Shown here: piece by piece, positions 30,017-36,196 of the stretch
How positions within the stretch are numbered: the first letter of the stretch is position 1
How the letters are laid out: every line of letters begins with the position of its first letter
Origin: a bacterium
GTDB lineage: Bacteria > Cyanobacteriota > Vampirovibrionia > Gastranaerophilales > Gastranaerophilaceae
DNA: 36,196 nt
Direction: 5' to 3'
Assembly: GCA_017633675.1 (NCBI GenBank)
Contig: JAGBOW010000009.1
Location: 1 to 36,196 of the forward strand
Made by a program: the position numbers and the translations under genes
The notes under the pieces: model-generated
What the model saw: only the letters and a program-made list of their open reading frames with translations
The model's database searches: none
What the model was told of the DNA's origin: nothing

Positions 30017-33000
30017 CTATTTCACCCATCTGAAACTTTTCACATAACCCGTTCCGTTGATATCACCGTTAATTTCCGCCTCAAAGATTCTGTAGATATC
30101 GGTTGCATTATTTATGTTCGGAATTTTGGAGATATTTTCTTCCAGCAAAAGTTTTTCATTTGAATCATTTACACCGGGAATAGTATTAAACAGGGTATTC
30201 AGAGATGCATTTTTTATTTTTCCGAATACTGATGTTATATTCTTTGAAAGACTTCCTAACACTTTCATATCGGCAACAGAAGATGATATGTTATAACTTC
30301 CCGTCATATACATATTCAAATCATGCCCTTTTGAATAAACATTAATTTTATCCGCTACACCCTGTGAAATATGTATATCACCCGATATGCTTTCAAATTC
30401 ACCCGTTTTAAGAGGTGTAACCAAATCAACCAAACCGTTTATGGAAAGTCCCGTTATTCCGCTTCTCAATAAATTTCCTGCTTTCAAAAGATATTCCAAA
30501 GAGCCGAGTTTTGGCATTTTACCATCTGCGACATTAAATTTTCCTTCTCCCGACAATGTTTTAAAGCACTTATCATCTGCAAAGCCATCACATGACAGGT
30601 CAAAATTACCGCTGACAGAGCCGTAAACCTGACCTTTCAAATCAAACAAAGCCTCAGACATTATTAATGCATTGGCATCTTTAAGGTTTATGGAAAGTTT
30701 TAAATCATTTTTCAATATATTACTTTTAACAGAACCCCAGACAAGTCCTTCTGCAATATTGAACTTAAATTCTTCAATATTGGCAATGGCTTTTTCGGAT
30801 AATTTTAATTTCGCAAAGAAATTTGTCGCATCAATATTTCTTACCTGAATTTTATCTGCCTGAACCTGAGCATTTTTTATTATTAATTGAGAAATATCAA
30901 ACGGAACACTCGGCTCATCTGTTTTTACATTCAGAACCCTTGCCGCTTCAGCCTCAATATCCCTGATTGTATCATCTATTTTATTAATATTTAAATCTGC
31001 CATTTTTATTTGAATATTTTCAATAACATAAGGCGGAACAAACTTATTCTTTACAACGGCATTAATATCAACATCATTATCGGCAACCTTTCCCCTGCTT
31101 GATACAAAAACCTTATCAGGCTTAAAATCTAAATTTATATCTTTGATTGTTGAATCAAAAAACGGGATATCAATACTTGTAATATCAAGTTTTCCGATAA
31201 TTTTAGGATTTATGGAAGTTCCGTTCATTATTAAGTCCGAATTAAACACTCCCTGCTTCATAAACGGCTTTCTGAATATTATGTTAAAAATCTTCGCATC
31301 AGTGGGGTTTTTTGTTTTAATTTTAAAATTATTAAACCCGACATTTCCGTCAGGCAGCAATGTCAACATGCCCGAAGCATTGAGTTGGGTATTTGCAAAC
31401 GGTTTGTTATTCTGGGACATAATAATTTTATCGTACTGCAAGTCATGGAGCATTATTTTATTTCGGGAATATGTTTCGTCAATGGTTATTTTTACGGGGT
31501 TTTGAATATCACCGATAATTGCTCCCATATAATATAAACTGGAATCTTCTTTTACATCTAACGTAGATTTTGCATTAATATTGTTCAAACCTCCAGTAAT
31601 TTTAGAAGAAACAATAACATCTCCTTTAACTTTTATCGGATAAATTGATTTTTGATTAAAAAATTGATCAAAAAAATCTTGTGCCAATTTTAAATTTAAA
31701 TACATATTTAAATTCGGATTTTTATATATGTTATGAATTTTTCCGTTTGCAAATACGGGCATTTGCCCGATTTGAGCGGTAATTTTATTTAAATTCAAAG
31801 TAGAATTTTGCAGTAAAACATTTCCGTTTTTCAGGATAATTTTTGTATCTGTCGGTTTATATAAAACGACTATATTATCAAGAACGGTATATACATTGTA
31901 ATTTGAATTTTTTGCCCGCAAACTTATATCGGTTGTTCCGTTTATTATTTCAAAATCTTTAAGTTGCTCTAACAAATCATTTGGTAGCAATTTCTGAATA
32001 TTTGGATTATTAATAACACTTAAATCAAAATCATTAAATTTACCATAACCGTCAATTAACGGAAATTTTCCGAATATATCAGAGGCATTTATGCTTAAAT
32101 TGTACGGTTTTCCGTTAAAAGTTCCTCTTAAAGGAGAAAGTCTGAAATTCGAATTTTCAAGCAAAAAATCACTGCCATTCACAATAACGGCACTTTTTGC
32201 ACCTTTATTCGGATATATTTTCCCTTTTGTATAAATTTTGTTATACTCTATATCATCAATTTTTCCGATATATTTTAAGAAAAACGAAGTATTAATTGTA
32301 CTCAAATCCTTTTCATACGGAAGTTTCAGAGATAGCATTTTCAAACCGTCACCGATATTAAACTTGTTTGAAACAACTTTCAGATTACAAACATTATTTT
32401 TTATTTTTCCGTTTATACTTACGATTGAATTATAAATATTTGATTTTAATGCTAAATCGGCATCAGCATTGTTAAATCCGATAAGCCCTTTTATGTTTGC
32501 AATTTTCATGCCGTTAATTTTTATTTCATTTGACAATAATTCAAGCGAACCTTTTGCAAAAAAATTTTTGTTGAATACGATATCGTTCGGATCCTGAACC
32601 TGACCATGCAGATTTATTTTAACGTTTGCCAAGCCTGACACAGCCTCAATCGGTTTAATCAGCTCACGAATATCTTTAAGCATCGGAGAAGTCTGAACGG
32701 CATTGAAAAGCTTTCCCAAATCCTGATATGACGAAATAACATCAAAGTTTAAAACTCCGTACAAATTGCAGGAACCTTTAATAGAAACAGGTTTTCCGTT
32801 CAAAGTTGCTGTTTTACTTTCAAACCAAGTATTTTGATTATTGAATTTCAAAACACCCGAGCCGTTATGAATTTCCATATTATGAATATCCAAAAATGAT
32901 ACAACGGCATCATTAAACCAAAATTCACCCCACGCATGCGGGTTTTGTTGTGTCCCCGTAACTCTTAAGTTTATTCCTCCCTGTCCCCTGATATCCATAA

Positions 33001-34459
33001 TAGGAACCGGTCCTAATTCAAAATGTAAAATTTTATGCAAAGGATTCAGGACAATTTGCGCTGTTTTTAAATCAACATTTTCCGTACTTGTAATATGTAA
33101 ATCCGCCGGATGGTCTTTTTGTATAATATCAATAGGCCCTTTCACCCATACGGTTTGTGTCGGACTTGTCGGAACGGTAACATCAAGGTTAAACTTATCT
33201 CCGACAAAGTCTAAAAGAATATTCGCTTTTTTTGCGTTTGGAATTTCTCTTACCATATAAGCATTTTTTATAAAAACTTTTCCGAACACCTTAGGGAAAT
33301 CCGCTTTCCCCTTAACTTCCAAATTAGCCCACACATCACCCCAGAAACCTGCTTTTTTAATTAAATAAAAATCCATATCCGGTGATAAATCATGTACGGG
33401 CGGGAGTAAACAGACAAATTTTTCTGCTTTGGAATTATTTATACCGATTTTCAAATCAAGATTTGGTAATCTGGAAGATAAATTCGTTATTTTTCCGTGT
33501 GAAAAAGCATTTATACCGTTTCCTTTTATTCTTAAATCATTAATTTTTACACCGTTTTTTACGGTCAATAATTCGGAGGTTAAAGTCAGTTCATCTTTAA
33601 AATAAATTGATTCGGAAAGCTGCTCTTTGTATATTCCCAAGTTTTTGACATTTGAATTTATTTTAATTATTTTCTGTTTATCCGAAGATTTTACCGTAAT
33701 TGCATCTGCATTTATAATTCCCGACAAATACTTAATTTCATTCTTTGATATTGATTTAACCAAAGATGAAAAATCTCCCAAATCAAGATTATTTATATTG
33801 CCTGACAATTCAAAATTTCCTTTTGAAATTTTATCAAAAGGCAAAGCCGAATTTAAATTTAATTCAAATTTCGAATTTTTATTATCGGACGAAATGCCTG
33901 CAGTTGTTGCAAGTGCAATATGTTTATTATTTTTGAATTCCGAAATTGTTAATTGACCGCCGTCAAACACTGTTTTTTTATTTTGAGTTTTATCATCAAA
34001 GTATATGTTATAATCATCAACCTGCAAATTTATTTTATTCAGCTTAAAGTCGGATTGCGGAGCATTTTCAAGACTGTATTGCCCTAATTTCAATTCTTTA
34101 TCATATACAAGATTGACATCAATTTTACCTGCATAAAAATCTTTTATTTCAATATTTTTGAATATCAATGGAAAAAGTTTTATCTTAAATTTTATATTAT
34201 CAGCATTTAATGCTTCAGTATTATCATCATTTAAAATTTTAAAATTGTCGGTTGATAATATAACCGAAGGCACAATTCCCATATTAAGATTAGGGTTTTT
34301 GAGAGATATTTTATAGCCGGTTTCTTTTAATACGGTTTGTTCAATTAAAGAGGTTTTTTCCGTCAAATTAACAATAGCAGGAACATTCAGATAAACACCG
34401 TACAAAAGTGTAAATACCAAAATAAATCCTAATATAAATATTTTTAAATTCCTGCCCAC
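30017..34459 (-). CDS. AsmA/TamB-like giant envelope protein (bridge-type lipid transport family)
   Basis: 1480 residues from a GTG at 34459, reading MGRNLKIFILGFILVFTLLYG. A single N-terminal membrane anchor is followed by an AsmA-like start (EQTVLKETGYKISLKNPNLN...VILSTDNFKI). A very long run of beta-strand repeats follows, with recurrent motifs such as VSFLDIHNMEIHNGSG, LNGKPVSIKG and GNVLLQNSTLNLNKI. The C-terminal AsmA_2/DUF3971-like segment SGEGKFNVADGKMPKLGSLEYL...KTGEFESISGDIHISQG ends it. Such proteins form grooved beta-taco rods that carry phospholipids across the periplasm. Proteins annotated AsmA, TamB or YhdP share this layout, and I cannot separate them. A TTG 18 bases earlier opens the same frame. 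TATAAT sits six bases before the GTG. Confidence 0.8.
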   Translation of the reverse strand: MGRNLKIFILGFILVFTLLYGVYLNVPAIVNLTEKTSLIEQTVLKETGYKISLKNPNLNMGIVPSVILSTDNFKILNDDNTEALNADNIKFKIKLFPLIFKNIEIKDFYAGKIDVNLVYDKELKLGQYSLENAPQSDFKLNKINLQVDDYNIYFDDKTQNKKTVFDGGQLTISEFKNNKHIALATTAGISSDNKNSKFELNLNSALPFDKISKGNFELSGNINNLDLGDFSSLVKSISKNEIKYLSGIINADAITVKSSDKQKIIKINSNVKNLGIYKEQLSESIYFKDELTLTSELLTVKNGVKINDLRIKGNGINAFSHGKITNLSSRLPNLDLKIGINNSKAEKFVCLLPPVHDLSPDMDFYLIKKAGFWGDVWANLEVKGKADFPKVFGKVFIKNAYMVREIPNAKKANILLDFVGDKFNLDVTVPTSPTQTVWVKGPIDIIQKDHPADLHITSTENVDLKTAQIVLNPLHKILHFELGPVPIMDIRGQGGINLRVTGTQQNPHAWGEFWFNDAVVSFLDIHNMEIHNGSGVLKFNNQNTWFESKTATLNGKPVSIKGSCNLYGVLNFDVISSYQDLGKLFNAVQTSPMLKDIRELIKPIEAVSGLANVKINLHGQVQDPNDIVFNKNFFAKGSLELLSNEIKINGMKIANIKGLIGFNNADADLALKSNIYNSIVSINGKIKNNVCNLKVVSNKFNIGDGLKMLSLKLPYEKDLSTINTSFFLKYIGKIDDIEYNKIYTKGKIYPNKGAKSAVIVNGSDFLLENSNFRLSPLRGTFNGKPYNLSINASDIFGKFPLIDGYGKFNDFDLSVINNPNIQKLLPNDLLEQLKDFEIINGTTDISLRAKNSNYNVYTVLDNIVVLYKPTDTKIILKNGNVLLQNSTLNLNKITAQIGQMPVFANGKIHNIYKNPNLNMYLNLKLAQDFFDQFFNQKSIYPIKVKGDVIVSSKITGGLNNINAKSTLDVKEDSSLYYMGAIIGDIQNPVKITIDETYSRNKIMLHDLQYDKIIMSQNNKPFANTQLNASGMLTLLPDGNVGFNNFKIKTKNPTDAKIFNIIFRKPFMKQGVFNSDLIMNGTSINPKIIGKLDITSIDIPFFDSTIKDINLDFKPDKVFVSSRGKVADNDVDINAVVKNKFVPPYVIENIQIKMADLNINKIDDTIRDIEAEAARVLNVKTDEPSVPFDISQLIIKNAQVQADKIQVRNIDATNFFAKLKLSEKAIANIEEFKFNIAEGLVWGSVKSNILKNDLKLSINLKDANALIMSEALFDLKGQVYGSVSGNFDLSCDGFADDKCFKTLSGEGKFNVADGKMPKLGSLEYLLKAGNLLRSGITGLSINGLVDLVTPLKTGEFESISGDIHISQGVADKINVYSKGHDLNMYMTGSYNISSSVADMKVLGSLSKNITSVFGKIKNASLNTLFNTIPGVNDSNEKLLLEENISKIPNINNATDIYRIFEAEINGDINGTGYVKSFRWVK

Positions 34460-34465
34460 AAAAGT

Positions 34466-34496
34466 ATTATACAACAAAAATCATGACACCTGACAA
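34466..34496 (-). promoter_or_regulatory. Promoter of the AsmA/TamB-like gene, predicting a leaderless mRNA
   Basis: TTGTCA (34491-34496) and TATAAT (34466-34471) on the minus strand, 19-base spacer (long), then ACTTTT and the GTG at 34459. No SD. The gap between -10 and start is again six bases. Confidence 0.55.
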
Positions 34497-34552
34497 AATA
34501 TGAAAAATGCTTATCGATGAATAAGAGAATAAGTCGTTATCGTTAAAACTTA

Positions 34553-34584
34553 AACACAAAAGACGAGCCATTTTATGGCTCGTC
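34553..34584 (-). terminator. Intrinsic terminator of prepilin gene 1
   Basis: A 9-bp perfect stem GACGAGCCA-TAAAA-TGGCTCGTC on the minus strand is followed by TTTTGTGTTT. It is 25 bases past the prepilin stop at 34609. Confidence 0.9.
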
Positions 34585-34608
34585 CTTAATTTGCTATGAA
34601 TTTTCTGA

Positions 34609-35166
34609 TTATTTGTTATACAGTACTTGTTTTGCAATCTCAGTTGCAGGAAGTATTGTTTGATCATAGTATACTACAGGATATACGTCTGTCGGGTTAC
34701 TTGCATTAGTAGTAACTTTGTTAGGTCCTTTTTGACCGTTTACGTCAATAATACCTTTACATTGATCACTAAGTTTACATTCATCATCACCTGCCGGGAA
34801 TTCAAACATTGAACCGTCATTAAAGAACAAAGAAACATTCTCAGAAGCAGTATTACTTAAGTTACTAGAACCATTTATAGCAAGTATTTCATAGCCTCTG
34901 GTAGCTGAAGTATCTACCTTATTAACAACATTCATACGACCGGGCAAAATGTTTTCTGCAGAATTATCTGCAAAACTCTGGTCATCTAATGCAACATTCA
35001 ATGTTACACCTTGTGAAATTGCTGATAAAGCTTTCTTGTAAGCTGCTTTGTACTGTGCACCGTTTGTTTGGTTAATCAATGTCGGCATGGTCATTGCTGC
35101 TACAACACCGATAATACCTAAAGTGATTAACACTTCTGCCAAAGTAAAACCTGTTTTTTTCATCAT
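34609..35166 (-). CDS. Type IV prepilin-like protein, tandem copy 1
   Basis: 185 residues from MMKKTGFTLAEVLITLGIIG: class III signal peptide, Phe and Glu in the mature positions 1 and 5, then the hydrophobic helix. The first 62 residues are nearly identical to copy 2, the central part differs (SATRGYEILAINGSSNLSNT) and the end PTDVYPVVYYDQTILP...QVLYNK is shared. A Cys pair (ECKLSDQC) precedes IDVNGQKGPN, the conserved loop. It is probably a minor pilin or pseudopilin. SD AAAGGTG. Promoter 35277-35305, leader about 100 bases. Confidence 0.9.
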   Translation of the reverse strand: MMKKTGFTLAEVLITLGIIGVVAAMTMPTLINQTNGAQYKAAYKKALSAISQGVTLNVALDDQSFADNSAENILPGRMNVVNKVDTSATRGYEILAINGSSNLSNTASENVSLFFNDGSMFEFPAGDDECKLSDQCKGIIDVNGQKGPNKVTTNASNPTDVYPVVYYDQTILPATEIAKQVLYNK

Positions 35167-35276
35167 AATCTTTTCACCTTTCTTTTTATTCTATACTCTT
35201 GATTTTTCAAAAGCATTTGTACCTAAATATATAAACTGCATAAACGTTTTTAAAAAATCATCCTCTATATAATTCA

Positions 35277-35305
35277 ATTCTAAAAGATTATTTAAATTTT
35301 GTCAA
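35277..35305 (-). promoter_or_regulatory. Promoter of prepilin gene 1
   Basis: TTGACA (35300-35305), 17 bases, TAGAAT (35277-35282). The same boxes and spacing recur for copy 2. The predicted mRNA leader is about 100 bases. Confidence 0.8.
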
Positions 35306-35334
35306 GTATTTTAAGAAAAATATTAATTATTATT

Positions 35335-35356
35335 AACTAATTCTTAAGGATTAGTT
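35335..35356. repeat. 22-bp palindrome upstream of the prepilin 1 promoter
   Basis: AACTAAT...CTTAAG...ATTAGTT; 10 of 11 base pairs match. It sits 29 bases upstream of the -35 box, between it and the upstream gene's terminator. The same sequence recurs at 36140-36161. Confidence 0.75.
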
Positions 35357-35367
35357 TTGTAAAATAT

Positions 35368-35399
35368 AAAGAATGAGCCCGTTTTCGGACCCATTCTTT
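35368..35399 (-). terminator. Intrinsic terminator of prepilin gene 2
   Basis: Stem AAAGAATG...CATTCTTT extended on the minus-strand RNA by GGGUCCG/CGGGCUC with two G-U pairs, AAAA loop, then TATATTTT. The G-U pairs form only in the minus-strand transcript, which fits the gene direction. Confidence 0.8.
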
Positions 35400-35428
35400 A
35401 TTAATATTAAATAATCTTTGCCAATAAA

Positions 35429-35971
35429 TTATTTGTTATACAATACTTGTCTTGCTGTTTCTGAGTGCGGTAAAATTGTTTGATCATAGTATACTACAGG
35501 ATATACGTCTGTCGGGTTGTCTGCACTTTCTACCATTTTATTTGGTCCTTTAGAACCGTTTACGTCAATAAAACCATAACAAGGACTTTCTAATTTACAC
35601 TCCACATCACCAGTTACGAATTCAAACATAGAACTGTCATTAAAAAATAATGATGTATTACCAGAAGTTCCATTTCCGGATGGAGCATTAGTACCTGTAA
35701 TAGGATAATTTCTAGTTGTAGTGTTATTAACAACATTCATACGGCCAGGCAAAATATTTGCAGCTCCGTTATCAGCAAAACTGATATCATCTAATGCAAC
35801 ATTCAATGTTACACCCTGTGAAATTGCTGACAAAGCTTTCTTGTAAGCTGCTTTGTACTGTGCACCGTTTGTTTGGTTAATCAATGTCGGCATGGTCATT
35901 GCTGCTACAACACCGATAATACCTAAAGTGATTAACACTTCTGCGAGAGTAAAGCCTGTTTTTTTCATCAT
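35429..35971 (-). CDS. Type IV prepilin-like protein, tandem copy 2
   Basis: 180 residues from the first of two ATGs after the SD AAAGGTG. The frame stays open 25 codons upstream to an ATG at 36046, but that lies in the leader and lacks an SD. MMKKTGFTLAEVLITLGIIG and the next 40 residues match copy 1; the middle differs (TTTRNYPITGTNAPSGNGTS), and a Cys pair (ECKLESPC), IDVNGSKGPN and the C-terminal PTDVYPVVYYDQTILP...QVLYNK follow. Same likely role as copy 1, and probably an exchangeable variant. Confidence 0.9.
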   Translation of the reverse strand: MMKKTGFTLAEVLITLGIIGVVAAMTMPTLINQTNGAQYKAAYKKALSAISQGVTLNVALDDISFADNGAANILPGRMNVVNNTTTRNYPITGTNAPSGNGTSGNTSLFFNDSSMFEFVTGDVECKLESPCYGFIDVNGSKGPNKMVESADNPTDVYPVVYYDQTILPHSETARQVLYNK

Positions 35972-36081
35972 AATCTTTTCACCTTTCTTTTTATTTTGTA
36001 CTCTTGATTTTTCAAAAGCATTTGTACCTAAATATATAAACTGCATAAACGTTTCAAAAAATCATCCTCTATTTAATTTAC

Positions 36082-36110
36082 ATTCTAAAAGATTTTTGAA
36101 ATTATGTCAA
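36082..36110 (-). promoter_or_regulatory. Promoter of prepilin gene 2
   Basis: TTGACA (36105-36110), 17 bases, TAGAAT (36082-36087), identical in boxes and spacing to copy 1. Confidence 0.8.
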
Positions 36111-36139
36111 GTATTTTAAGAAAAATATTAATTATTATT

Positions 36140-36161
36140 AACTAATTCTTAAGGATTAGTT
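36140..36161. repeat. 22-bp palindrome upstream of the prepilin 2 promoter
   Basis: The same palindrome as at 35335-35356 (805 bases apart), again 29 bases upstream of the -35. It may be a regulator binding site or a recombination junction of the duplication. Confidence 0.75.
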
Positions 36162-36196
36162 TCCTCTATAAACCTGTTATAAAAGAATTACAAGGC

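Noticed and set aside
35972-36046. A longer start for prepilin copy 2 (ATG at 36046)
   Set aside because: It lies in the mRNA leader with no SD. In copy 1 the matching frame has an early TAG, so it is not a conserved leader peptide either.

Overview
The window is AT-rich DNA from an anaerobic, diderm, fermentative bacterium. My best guess is a gut Melainabacteria/Vampirovibrionia lineage (Gastranaerophilales). That guess rests on prepilins with the N-terminus GFTLAEVLITLGIIGVVAA, a trimeric [FeFe]-hydrogenase, outer-membrane biogenesis proteins (TpsB-type pore, Skp/OmpH, AsmA/TamB-like) and the absence of respiratory genes. No rRNA or other phylogenetic marker was compared, so this is inference.

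Layout. 1-2000: a prepilin cut by the window edge (-), an XRE regulator and a GspF/PilC platform protein. 2000-8000: a 31-codon membrane peptide behind a consensus promoter, a zinc-ribbon protein, a CNT nucleoside transporter, a membrane-anchored starch/glycogen-synthase-like glycosyltransferase and a DUF3137-like membrane protein. 8000-12100: tRNA-Lys(UUU), a double-XRE regulator, peptidyl-tRNA hydrolase, a TPR protein, a small Ser-rich protein and a ParD/ParE toxin-antitoxin pair. 12075-14128: bioD-bioA. 14195-17935: an orphan TpsB pore divergent from Skp/OmpH, then an AI-2E-type permease. 18018-22275: the hydrogenase operon (NuoE-like, NuoF-like, HydA). 22395-28216: an envelope-glycan cluster with a UGM/HemY-like flavoprotein, a GT2, two paralogous GT39-type enzymes and a small exported protein. 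28267-34459: signal peptidase I, polyprenyl diphosphate synthase, YidD and a 1480-residue AsmA/TamB-like protein. 34609-36161: two tandem prepilin genes with duplicated promoters.

Three things stand out beyond the genes. (i) About ten genes without a convincing Shine-Dalgarno have a TATAAT-like box ending exactly 6 (twice 7) bases before the start codon, which predicts widespread leaderless mRNAs beside a second class of SD-led genes. (ii) Five intergenic elements of about 97-116 bp consist of inverted arrays of a heptanucleotide (GTGARNN) that end inward in GTYCTTTAC-like boxes around a variable core; the outer heptads often supply the stop codon of the neighbouring gene, and one element sits inside the hydrogenase operon. 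(iii) The tandem prepilin genes have near-identical ends, a variable middle, and the same 22-bp palindrome at the same distance upstream of a TTGACA-N17-TAGAAT promoter.

Functionally the window mixes H2-linked redox metabolism (NADH/ferredoxin to H2), biotin synthesis, nucleoside uptake, and envelope construction and pilus/secretion functions. I see no phage, IS element or CRISPR array.
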